64,000 nt of DNA. Origin: Tubiluchus corallicola (Eukaryota > Priapulida > Priapulimorpha > Priapulimorphida > Tubiluchidae). Below the pieces are notes generated by a model. It saw only the letters and a program-made list of their open reading frames with translations, made no database searches and was not told the DNA's origin. Each line of letters starts with the position of its first letter. Within the stretch, counting starts at the first letter, position 1. Location of the stretch: contig JAQGDQ010000001.1 of NCBI GenBank assembly GCA_030141605.1, forward strand, positions 2,390,501-2,454,500, in the 5' to 3' direction. Made by a program: the position numbers and the translations under genes. Shown here piece by piece: positions 1-27,800 of the stretch.

Positions 1-2676
1 AAAGTCTTTGACAGAGCTGCAAATCTCATTTGATTTTTAGAATCTTGTTATACATTTTTACAAGGACGCCGTTTTAGGCGATTTTTTTACTCTGCAGCGT
101 GTAATTAAAGTATTAGCTTAATAAAATCTGCATTTGTTAAATCACATTTCTATTTTTCTTGCTTTAACAGTGGCTGTTGTACGCTCTAACGTGCTTAGAT
201 TCCTTCCAATGTTCTTGTTAAAAGGTTTGGTGAAGCAGCTATGCCGGATGAAGTAACTTTAACACTTAAAGTTTTAAAAATATTTGTAGCTAATATTTCC
301 ATTTGTTGTAACAGACCAACAGCGCGTTCAATGGTGCAATGATATGCTATTTACCAGGAGAATACCCCCAAAAGGGAATTTAGGATTCAATAGGGTATTA
401 GAAGCAGAACCTGATTGAGTCATTGGCAAAATTATTGGAATATTGATCTACAAGTTATACAGGACATCACACTACTCGATCACGAATGTCACAGGTTAAT
501 TTAAAAACTCAGTGCTTCTAATCATGTTTTAGTAGCCGTCAATATTAATTTTAATAAAAAAACTAGTTCTGTTCAAGTCTTAAAATCCATGAACTTTTTC
601 TGTTGCTGTTAGGTTTGCAAAGATCCGCTATAAAAATAATGCCCAGTAAATTTAGAATATACTAATATAGATTAGAATCAAACAATCTAGGAAAGGGTAG
701 TAACATTCCGACGTATGGCGAAAAGGTGCATGGCTCAATGTACTAAAAATCAGACAAGCACCGAAAAGGGGGAATAACATTTTCGCATGTGGCAAAGTGT
801 GCATCGGGCAAAGATGTTGAAAATTACTGACTTAGAAACTTGCATTTTCTACGTTTTTCGGCGGTCTGTTTCATTTCTAATGCAGAGAGCTTAGACTAGA
901 CGTGAAAGCATTTCTTGCAGTTACAGTCTGGATTTTCTGTTATAGTAAAGGTTAACCCTTAGTTTAATTTTTTATACTTTAGTTATGTGCCTTGTCCGGC
1001 TCAGGGGCGTACAGTAAAGTAAGCAAGCGCTTTCGTATTGCAAGCCTACGAACTACAACAGTACGTTGTATTACTTGCGGTAGTGAGTAGCTACAGTATG
1101 TATGTTTAATGACACCTGCCAGCGCGTGGGCCGGGGTTGATTGAAAATTTCAAGCGCCCAACTGACAAGCTTGGTGTGTTCCAGCTGACCTGCTAGCTGG
1201 TCTTTGTGATCAATAGCAAAATAATTTTCAACTGATAATTTCTGGTACAGAAAACCTGCTGTTTACCCTTAAAAATTAAAGTTACGTGCGACACATAGGA
1301 TGTACTATATTTATGTGTGGTTCATACAGTTGTCCGTGCAACGAAAAATTGCAACGTCATTTTTATGGCCAGCTATGTTAGCTTAGACAAGACAGTTATA
1401 AAGAATGGTATGTTCATGGCTCGGTTCTTTGATTTTTCATCGTTAAGATTTAATCAAATCGAGATTTTTACTTTTGCAGTATAGCGTTTGATGATGTTTG
1501 AATGAGTCCGCAGTTATTAAAATTCAAAGTTGTGGGTCAATAATTTGCGGATTATTGGAATACCTGTAAATTGCTTGTCTGATACTAGAACCGGGAAGTA
1601 AAGTCAACCAATGTTTAGTTAAAGAGATATTACGTCTCTGTAAGGGCAGATGTATGCTGTAAAGTGACTAAAATTGTTGAAATTTCACTTTTGAGACTGA
1701 CATTCGTATTTTCGAAGGTTTTTTTCAGATGCAGAGTACAAAAAACCTTAATGTTTTTTAAACTGCACAAGTAACAAGCAAATTTAATTGTGCTTTGTAT
1801 CTCAGCTTTTACATTTTCTTGTCTACTTAAACTTCTTATCGGTTGCTATGTTTAGTAACTCATTGAACTAAAATCGGTTGGTTTTTACTTTGTACTGAGT
1901 GATTAGCCTCTTGCTTTCAAAGTATATACATGTATGAGTGTATTGTATATGCTTGACATTCCTAGTTTATATTTGATCATTGTGATTTTATTTGCCAGAT
2001 AATAACTTACTGTTATAAATGTTGTGCTACACGTACTGCGTTATTGTGATATGCCGATGAGTACTTTTTTTGGATTTTGGGCTTCCTCGTTTAATTCTCT
2101 GGACAACGTTCTTTGATGATATTAGTCTAGTAATATGAGTAGAATCACATGCGACAGTATTTCAAGCCACTTTCATTGAAATTTTTATGGCAATAATTTC
2201 ACAACGCTATGGCGTTTAAAATTTGAACACTTTAGCTTCGAATCTTTAGTCATCGTCTCTTTATAATGTTTGTTACCATATTCCCGGTTATTATGAATTG
2301 CTTGTCTTTTCTGCTCTACTGAGTGACATTTTTTCCTAGGTGTAGATTTGCCGTGGACCTACCCCTAATTTTCTCAGACTAAGGGCTCAGTGCCGCGAAT
2401 CAGGCCGCGTTAAAATTATCGATAATGCAGAAGCATTAGCCTATGTAGTTCAATATGTGTGTCATACTGGCACGCGCTCTGCGGCCCTGATACTGTATGA
2501 CTCATACCGTGGGAACAAAACGACATTCCAACAGGTGTCCATAGATAATTAATATCACACGAACACAAGCAAAGAGAGACCCAGTCCAATATTACATATA
2601 TCTTATGACGCACGTTCTGTGCTGCAGATTCTCGTGAATTGTGTTGCATGGACACCGCGAAGAAGCTTGTTGCGTC
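1..2676. other. Upstream AT-rich region, no gene recognised
   Basis: I see no open frame with recognisable protein similarity on either strand. The stretch precedes the inferred first coding exon of the RBPJ gene and may contain its promoter and 5' untranslated exons. About 2400-2660 is less AT-rich than its surroundings and could be promoter-proximal, but no TATA box or other decisive element can be assigned. Confidence 0.5.
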
Positions 2677-17939
<15,263 letters not shown>

Positions 17940-18133
17940 TCAAAATTTATAAATGATGTGTATTTGACGTGATAGTCTTATACATAATGCTGATTTAGCT
18001 TTGATGAGCTGGAAAATTATGCCAAACAATTTTTGTGATTGTAGTTGTTTTTCTCAAATACTGTGCAAACGGAAGTCGACTTCAGCCATGTGCTTTATAC
18101 TCAGATTATGTGGTGTCGTGTTTTGTGAAAAAC

Positions 18134-18139
18134 AATAAA
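18134..18139 (+). terminator. Candidate RBPJ poly(A) signal
   Basis: Canonical AATAAA hexamer on the coding strand about 195 bases downstream of the RBPJ stop, followed by a cttgtgcttg GU-type stretch. It is the nearest canonical signal, but a later one near 20468 could be used instead. Confidence 0.45.
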
Positions 18140-21100
18140 CCTTGTGCTTGCTAATTACTACAGAACTATAATTTCACACTGCGGTATTTTATTCAAGCAG
18201 CATAGTACAAATTAACAATCTATTATTGAGACATAAACCAAAAAATCTCGCCTTGGTGAAGAAGCCATTCAGTGGCAGTTTCTGTGATTACTAATTCAAT
18301 CCAACCATATATATCAACACAGATTTTTAGACTTGTTTTTTATTTTTTGTTTTTGCCACAAAACATAAGAAGTGGTTATGCGCACGTAGACCTTGTTTGT
18401 AAAAATCGTGAAGGTGGCTGTGTTGTCCTTTTTGAGGCAAAAAATGGATGCGAAACAACGTGGTGTTAGCCTTTATTCTGATAACTGTACTTTGATGCAC
18501 TATACTAGAGTACTTTATTGTTTATACCAGTTTTGTATAATTCATAATTCAAAGTGCACCATTCTGAGCTCAAACTTGTTAAAAAAAATCATACCCTGCT
18601 TTCATAATGCAAGGACTTTTTTGCTTTTTTGCTAAGTTGTGACATTTTCACTAAAAACCTAAGTTGAATGAAGCTGTGAGTTCACCTTTTCTTCCTTTTC
18701 TTATGGTAAGCCAAATCCTTGAATCAAGCAAACAAATCAGGGATTTTACACAAAAGTGTAGAATTTGGGTAATTTTAACCACAACTTTATGCGATTTAGG
18801 TCTGATTTGATAGTAGAATTGATGCTGAATGTGCTATGCAGAAATCAAATTAATATTTTACAGAAAGCCGATTTGTCTATTTGTGTATAAGTGTTTAACT
18901 TGGCTTTTTGACAGGCCTTTTTGTTGATATGTCTTTTAAAAACAGAGTTGATGAGTTGAGTTATTAATATAGGCATTGTGATATGCAGACCTTCATACGG
19001 CTTTATCCATCCCGTATATTTATAATTTTGGGTCAGCTAATCCAGTCTCTGGGCATTGTTTAATGGCTTTCATTAGGTTTTATTGGAAACAGTTTGCAAA
19101 ATATTTGTTTTTATCACATTTTTCAATATTAGACAAAAATTTTGAAACTTTTTTATGGTTGTGTTTGTTATTGTTGTGTAAAAACTGAAAATTGGTAGAA
19201 ATGTTGACAAATGTATAACATTGTTCCTTATGCAATTTGACTATAGGTTTTGATTGTGTATATAGACATTGACAGCGTGCAGGTAAATTCTATCTAGAAA
19301 TCTTTTTTATCCCATTGTACCATTGAGACCAAAATACCATTGGAAGGTTTTGCACTCTACAGGAGTACCACATGGTATTTCTTTAATATGGTCCTTAATT
19401 TTTTAATATTTTGACTGATTTACTAATATGAGTATGCAGAATCTATGCATATTTTTGAACTATTTCTGTAGTATGCTTGAAATTCAGATCACCTTTGATT
19501 AAAACGATATTTGTCAACTTTTGAGAGAAAGCTAATTTACTTTAGCATAAATGTGAATTCACATTTTTACCAGTAGGTTATGATTGAAAGTTAACTGTTG
19601 ATTCAGTGTAATTTACTTCGTCAAATTTTTTTTCTGTTTGAATTATTTCATACTTGCTTTACCAAGTACATTTATATAATAAGAAGAATGTGAGCGGAAG
19701 GTGTTACTTACATCTGTTATGGTCTTGTAACAAGTCAGTTAGACTCGTTTTATAGTATTACTCTTTAAAATTTTTGTGCTTTTTGTTCGGTGTGTCTCCG
19801 CTTTTGGGGGTTTATATTTCTCAAAATTAACTTTAGAATTGCTGCAATTGATGTTGTGTTAGGCCTGACACATTGTCATGTTAAAGCAAATGGAACAAGA
19901 AAGCTAGTAAGGGTACTTTAAGTTTAAGGGCTACTAATGTATCCATTGTTTTCTTGGAACGTTTTGCATTGTTTTTCTGTAATTACTGTCTGTGTATAGT
20001 GTCAATCTACTTTTTGATGGACAACAGTGTTAAATCATTGGCAATTACTATTTGTTAAACTATGTTTATTGTTATTTTGCATCAGTTCATTCCTTCTTTT
20101 ACTTTAACAACCATAGCAAGTGGGCTAAAAGGATAATACATCTTCGTCATAGCTTATGGATAGATATTAATATTTTCTTGCTTCTCTAACACACAGGTGA
20201 AAAGCATTGTGCATGTAACAACAGTAACATGGTTTGTTGATTGATGGCAGACTAAACCGCCCATACTCATTATTAATATTAATTTGATTTTAGTAAAATT
20301 TTGACATTAAATTTTTGCAGTGTAGTTGAGCATGGCCCACAATATATTTTTGCAATTTATGCCAATAGTTTCTTTTGTATTTATCTTAAAATGCGATACT
20401 GGATTCATATTGTGAACTTGTTTGTTGTAGCAATGGCTGAGATTTTGTAATATAAGTGCTCATGTGAATAAAAATTCTATATTTTTGGACTTTTCCATCT
20501 TAGATTTTATTATTACTCTTTGACTAATAACAAAATTATGAACATAGAAATTTTTTATAATGGAATCGTGCATTACATCACAATGGTCGTCCCTTGGGGT
20601 AGTGCTCGGACAATTTTTTTCAGAGAAAAGGTTTTTTCAAAAATAAACAGTTTTTTATACCTCAATTTTCGGGTGTTTTAATATTAACTTTTATTGATAC
20701 CTGTTAATTTAATAAATATAAATTATATGAATTCTATTTTTTTATATTTAGTGTTCATTTGTTCTAAATACTAATAATATAGGCACAGCAACACCTTTTC
20801 AATCGTAATTATAATGAGCATAGCAATAGAAGAAACGATTGTCAGCTGAGATCGAAAGGTAGCCTTGTAAGAGCTGAAGAACTTTTGTTCGGTTATGTAA
20901 GAGATTATGCTTTATGAAAGAGATTGAGATGAGCAAGAGTGAATGCGCGTGCGAACGTTGTGGTAAGTAAACCGATGCAGTATTAAAGTGTCAGTATTGT
21001 ATGCTTTAGTATTATATACTACTACATTATTGTCATGATCATTATAATTAATTTAGTACACGCGTAGAAATCCTGTAATTTTTCCACAAAATAAGCGTCA

Positions 21101-21639
21101 GTCAAAGACTAGGGTTGTTAGTTTACTACTTGGTACCGGCTTGCCGCGGCAATCGCCACGGAAGATATTATTCCATTTGTTCACCGCTCTCACAGTGAAA
21201 ATTAATGAATGTCAAGACAAGAAATGTTTTAAACTGTCCTCTAGTTTTTGAATCAAGTTCAATCAATGACTAAAAAATTCTTCAGGCAAGATGTTTCATT
21301 CCCTAGTGAGTATTAAACCTCAATAAGATTTCCACTTTGTCAGACCGGCATCTTCTTAATTAATTCATGTGTGGTCACTGGTCAAATTGCAATGTACTTT
21401 AATCTCTCCGAGAATTTTAGAAGCAAATATTGCCTCGAAGCAAGTGTTTGCACTCCTTCTATATACAATATATCTGAATTCAGATACTTTTACCTTTGTA
21501 GTTTGTATAGGTGCTTTGCACACTAATAAGATGCTTTAGTAGTTGATTGGTCATGGTCGATATTTTATGGTAAATTAAATCGGGCTGAGTTGAATCGGTT
21601 CCATTCCACGAAGGTCATTTCTGACTTTACAGATCACAA

Positions 21640-21852
21640 AGTAATCCTCGCACGCGCTCCACTTTGATTGGCTGAGCTTTCGTCAAGTGGTTTAAGCATA
21701 TTATTTCTGTATGTGTTAGACGTTACGGACTGATCATGCGCGGAGTGTGTTTCGGTTCGTCATTTTAGTACTTTCTTAGACTTCGAACTGTTCTTAGGCC
21801 CGGTGATATTTGATGTGATTAAACGTGCTTGTAGTACTAGTTAAAAACGATA
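21640..21852 (+). promoter_or_regulatory. Likely ZIP gene promoter / 5' UTR
   Basis: This segment just before the ZIP start codon is richer in GC and CpG than the preceding kilobases. It carries an inverted CCAAT box (attgg at 21667-21671) and an atgcgcgg motif near 21737. There is no clear TATA box. The start context has A at -3 and G at +4. Confidence 0.35.
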
Positions 21853-24800
21853 ATGGGTCGGCCATTTAGTAGTTGTATTTTCGGTATAATCTTTTTTTTC
21901 GTCTGCCTAATTATTAATGCTGGTGGCGATGCTGATAGCTCATATATAAATCCGGTGGAAACATATGCATACAAACAATCTTACCGTCATGATGGTGATT
22001 TGATTGACGTTTCTTTTGATCATCATTTTGTTAACATACCAAGAACCGATGATGACATTTTTACAGTAATCAATGAATTAAATTTAAATCACCATCCTTC
22101 CAAAGCCATATCTGTGAAATGTACGCCTGGTGGTGCTTCATGCAATGTGTCTGCAAAGGTAATACAAATACTAGTAATAGTTTTGTTTAAAATTAACAAG
22201 TACTTGTGTCTTCTGTGTTCGCAATATCACCCATAGGCTTATGGAGTTATGCATGTATGTTAATTTTAACAACAACACAAGTTATATATGTTGTGCTAAA
22301 TTTCAAACTTAAAGTTAAGCTAAGGCAAGTTAGATTTTAAAACCATAAATGCTGATGTAGTTTAATGTTTGCAACTTTAATAATGACAAACTCGTATCTC
22401 GCTTTACATAACAAAAGTGGAGAGACGTCGGTCTGAACTTGCTGATTGTCCGTATTTGCCGATACTAAGCTAACACAGTAGGCACCGGGTATTAGATTCA
22501 CAGTAATGTTGAATCGATCATCTGATTGTATCAAAAATGTTTAGTACATGCCACTCCTGTGCATATAGAAACTGTTGGCAATTGACTCATATAACTCTGC
22601 ATAACGGCCTCTGTATTTTCGACTGTTTATCTGACTCTGATTAAACCATTTAAGCATGCTGACTAAACCGCTTAAACATGCTGACGTACATGCTACACAG
22701 GTGTCGTTACACGCTGCTAGGTTACACTGAAGTAAGGATATAAACAAAGTGACGGCTTGCCAGCTAGTAGTCAGTCCTGCGAAACAACGGACTGTGCCTG
22801 TAGTTGCCGGACTTTATAGGCTCCAGATTTTGTCCGATTCTTCCAATATCCGTAAAAGCGAGTCCGGCAAATCGATATATGAGTGTATAAAAGTCGCTTA
22901 TTAATGCTGCTTAATTAGGCTTACCAGATGCTCCATGACTGCTTTCCTAACCGCCCCAATTAAATGTACAGTACTACACCATATGGAAAAAGCTAATCTC
23001 TTGTTTAGTCATAGAGGGCTGCATTATAGTCCCCAGGAGCCATCTCTAGCCAATTGGTTTGGATTGAATTGAGGAATATAGTGGGTGGCGTTATAGTTGT
23101 CAAGAGACATCTAGCGCCCGTTTCCATTGCAATACAAAAAAACAATAAAATTGTGACTTCTGCAAATTATTCAGCTCAGTGACAATTTGCAAAAATTTAC
23201 ATTTCATATTTTTAGCTTTTTATCATTTAATGTTGTTATAACAACCGTTATTATTATATTTGTTAGAAATGCCTAAAATTTTTGTAGCTTCTTTTGGTAC
23301 AAGTTTGCCAGTTGGAATAAACACAGCATTGCTACAGACAGGTGGCTTCCGAATCTAAAGACTAAAACTGGAAACGAGTGCCATTTTTTCTGTGCTTATT
23401 TTGTTTCACCGTTTTCTGCAATTCATACAAAACAATAGCCTATTGCTGTCTATTAGCCTTTTAGACACTTTAACAGTAGAGTGTCAGTTCTTTGGCTTGT
23501 CCTAATTTTTAGACTTGTTTGTCATTTTTTGTCATTATACTGCATTTTTGTTTTGTATCCTTGAAACCTCTCACAAAATTTAATCTAACAGTTTAAACTA
23601 GACTAAGCATGTGTTTCTCTGCTTCTGCTTCTTTACGTAGACATTACAATTTACATATTTGAAGATTTGCTGTACAGTTGTCTTTTATTGTGCTTCCACT
23701 AGCTAGTGCATATTATATTGTATTATCGTCAGTCAATTTCGCCCATATTTTCATGTGCCACTTTTACACTAATGGGGTTAGGGACTTAAAATGGATATTA
23801 TAAATCTTTTTGTATATAATGGCACCTTGATTCAGATTTATCTTACCAAAATGTGCATTACCAAAGTCAGGGTCATATACTGTAGGGATTGTTGATCAAG
23901 TAAAAAATGACCACTATCGTAAAACGGGGTGAATAGGGACAGTTTTTACACGTATTCAAACTGCCATTAACTTTTTAGTTTTTATTCTAAATTGTGTTTG
24001 GTAATTATGTTGCCACTATCTTACATAATCTATCGTTTGAAGGTATTGTTCTTATGATAAAAAAATCATATATTGTTTTTTCTTATTTAAACCAGTGTCC
24101 CCATTAACCACGGATTTTAGGGTGAATAAGAGGGACAGCCTTATTTTTAGTTCTTGTATTCATCTTGAATTACATGAAGTGAAAAGGGACAACTTAGGTT
24201 TAAAGAATGTGCTTTAAAATCAGTTACTTTGATATCTACGATAAATTTACAAAGCTTGGTTAAAGTGCTGCTTCTAGATAGCATAATCTGTTACATATTA
24301 TCAAACATCAAAATTCGCCTTTCTCTTCAATTGATCTCATATCTTAGAACTAAACCCAACATTTCAAGGTGGGCTCCCACAATTTTTGCTCATTGTTTTG
24401 TGTTGTTCTTGGTGTTCTTTTCTTGTAATGTGCTTTAGCAGGAGTTGTTTATGTGTGTGTGTTTGTGGCATGCTGTCCGGATTCACTCCCTTATTTATAT
24501 CAAAGTAAATCTAAAACTGCTCAAAAATTTCAAAAAAGAGAGTGACTCAAAACTAGAAAAAATTGTTAGGTATTATTGAAGATAAGTCACTCAGCTGCCA
24601 GCTACAAAATAACCACATCTGGACTACTGACTATGCCTGTATTTTTTGTGTTATTGTTATTACTTTGGTTTACAGTTGCTATGGCAACCAGGATTGACTT
24701 CACAACGATGTAAAGCCCTTGGTAGATAGTGCATGCATCCGGGTGGTTTATAAAATTATGGTGAATTGTACATGGCTTATTCCTCCAATGTTGTAGGAGC

Positions 24801-27800
24801 TATAATAGCTTTTCTTGGGTTTTGTCCCTATTCAAACCACTGTCCCTATTCACCTCGTTTTACAATACTTAATGATTTATTATTTAACAAAGCTAAATTT
24901 GATTAAACAAGGCTCAATTCTATAGGTTTAAATATTGCTGCTCAACAACTCGGCTTGCTTACAGTGTATAGTACTGTACATATATTATAATATACTGTAT
25001 TACATATATAGTGTAAGAATTAGCAGATAAATGAAAAAGTTCCAACATTATTATGTTTATTCCAGTTGAAACAGCATGTATATCGTGTTCGCGTGTCTGG
25101 CGCCATGTGTTCTTGTTTGTTTCAAGAATGTTTCATAGAATAATTGATATTATATTGCCGTAATTTTACATTTTTATTAGTTTAATTCCAGTTACCTTTT
25201 GTCTGTTCACTAGCAAAAACTTGTCATAGCAATGATGTCATAGTGGGACATCTGTTAACACACTTACTGTAGTGTCAGGTATATCTGGCAATTGTTAAAG
25301 ATTGATTAGCCCTAGTACATTATATTGTGTCAAGTTCTTGTTCTGAAGAAATACAATCAAACCTTGACTCGTTTCATTCTTGCAGTAAGAAAACCTTTGA
25401 TCCATGCTAAAACAGCATTCACTGTTTTATGAAAAATTTGCAGTGTGTGGGGATTCAGAGCTCAAATTGCTACAGAAAATTGTCTGGCACAAATTTTGTA
25501 CCTAAATGAAAATTGGGGAACAATTCCCAATATTTATATGTAGCAGTTGACAGTGTGTAAGTTTCTGTTAGTGATTCCATGATTGGCCGACATTTTATAA
25601 GTGGTACAGAAGTGAAATACAAGGGACTTCTGTAGAGAGTCCCCAGGAGACAGATGTGACCGTCTGTTTGTGTAATTATCTTAGTAATTATCACTATTAC
25701 ACTAAATGCATTCAGTACATTTGTAAAAAAAAATTATGTAGTATATAAAGGCGGCGCAATCATGACAAATTCGTTAGCAGTTCAACCCATTTTTTGAAGC
25801 GTTACAGTAGTACAGGATATAGCTCTATCAGCAGTTGTGTCATTTTTCTGTTAGGTTACATAGTAAATTGCATACATAATCATTCTTATCTTTCTGAAAA
25901 GCAAACCATTAGCTACACGTATGTCCTGAACTGTATTGGCTTCAAGGCACACTAACAAGGCACTACATTGCAATAAATTAAATATCCATATTAGCTAAAC
26001 CGTTACTTAAAAGAAAACCGGATGATTGTGTAAACATTAGTTCAGAATAAAGAACTAAAATATTGAAAACTACAATAGCTTTTTTTAAATCATAGGCTTA
26101 GGCTAAATAATAATTACCTCGGATACTCAAATTTCGTTAAACTTTCAAAGCTACGTGCGGCTCAGTGAATCTACTAAGATTGGCAGCGGCGCCTTTTTGT
26201 CACATTTACGTGGCCGACAAATAGAAGGGGGCAGCGTGATAACCATTATCATGAACTGCAGTGTTAGTTTCTGACGTCGTATGACGTAAAGCCCATTTTC
26301 ATGACATCATGCGTTTAAACAGTAACACTTATGCAAAAATGCTTGACGCACAAGGGAAGATGCCTTCCATTGCACAAACTGTGGTTAGTTTTTGACATAA
26401 GCAATAGCTGTGTTCGGTTACCGTTAATTAACTTTCTAACCTAATTATTCAAATATAAGAAACTACTGCTAACCTTTATAGGCAAGAAAATGTATATTTT
26501 GGACAGTAAATTAAAATGAGATTGAGTCTAAACAATCGCCCGGTCTTCCTCTAAGGGCTTAAGGCTCTGCTGTTTGAAGTACTATAGAAATAAAATTTAT
26601 TATGAGCCTACTTTTCCTCAACCGTGTTCTAGTTTGATAAGATGTTTAGGCCTACTATTATCGCGGGTTTTTTAAAAGTACTGGTAAGTTTTGTAAACTG
26701 GCAGCCTTGACCAACATTTGTTAGGTTTTCATTCATGTACTTGCACCCAAGTCACACTAATAGTACATATAAGGCCGCGTTTCCACTGCGTCCGCACAGA
26801 TACAGACTTTTCTGTCCGCAAAAATTGTTTCCATTGGGACCGCACTCGTTATCTACTGTAGCTTTTCTCCTTCTTATTACTAATATGTTGCAGTTGATTA
26901 TGATTTTGCACGTCCGTACGTTGCAATTTTTTACAGCGTGTTTTCTAAGGTAATTTAAATAGGCTAGTTGAATTCACTACAAATAAAAAAGATATAAAGC
27001 TAACGATGTTTTGAAGCTTATTATTTTTTCCCTGTAACAGGACAACAAAGCAATGCAATTTTCAGGGCAAAGTCGAAATATTGTGGCAATAGAGAGTATA
27101 GATACATTCATATACTACAAATTTAAAAAATGCATGCGCCATAGCATCGCAAAATCAAGCCTAAATTTACAGAAACGTTAATTTAATAACAAAACTACAT
27201 ACATTCTACCTTCGGTATTAAGCTGAAAGGCAACTTCACCCCACAACTGTCTTGTAAAATCCCTGTGGGTGTATTTGGGATTACTTTTGTCATACAAGGC
27301 AGGTCTGATCTCCACAGCGTGTACGGTTTGTTCGTCCTCCGTTATTAAAATGAGCTTGTCTGTCCGCACAAAAAAGGTTGAACAATTAAAGTGCGGATCC
27401 GTGCGTATACCTGGCGTTTCTTGCGGACGCAGTGGAAATGACAGACGCGTAGAACAATGGTATTCAAAGACGGGCCATTGTATCAATTTTTTTCCGCGTG
27501 AGTCATACAGAAAAAGTCTGTGTCTATGCGGGCGCAGTGGAAACTTCGACTTAGTTTCTTTTACAGTAGGTAAACTGTAGAAAGTGTTCAGGAAGTTGAG
27601 ATGTTTATAGAAAAATCTAGAAGCTGCTGCCGGTCACGTCTTCACGCACAACTTGCAGTTTTCATCTTCCTTAGCTACCCAATGTTTATCTTGGAGTCTG
27701 GAGAAAGTTTAGTAGGTCGCCGTGGTTAAACGTCAGCTTGTATTAATGGTCGAAGAAAAGTGTTACAGTGGCAAAGAACATCTAGTTTAATAGCTAACCG

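Larger units (their letters stand above)
17940..21852. other. RBPJ 3' region and intergenic spacer
   Basis: The RBPJ 3' untranslated region starts here. A canonical poly(A) signal AATAAA lies at 18134-18139, about 195 bases after the stop, and another at about 20468. No gene is recognised in the spacer. The last few hundred bases become less AT-rich and form the likely promoter of the ZIP gene. Confidence 0.6.

Noticed and set aside
22337-22747. Two adjacent minus-strand frames of 65 and 68 codons in ZIP intron 1
   Set aside because: No similarity, no shared splice phase, and part of the second comes from a local aagcatgctgac-type repeat.
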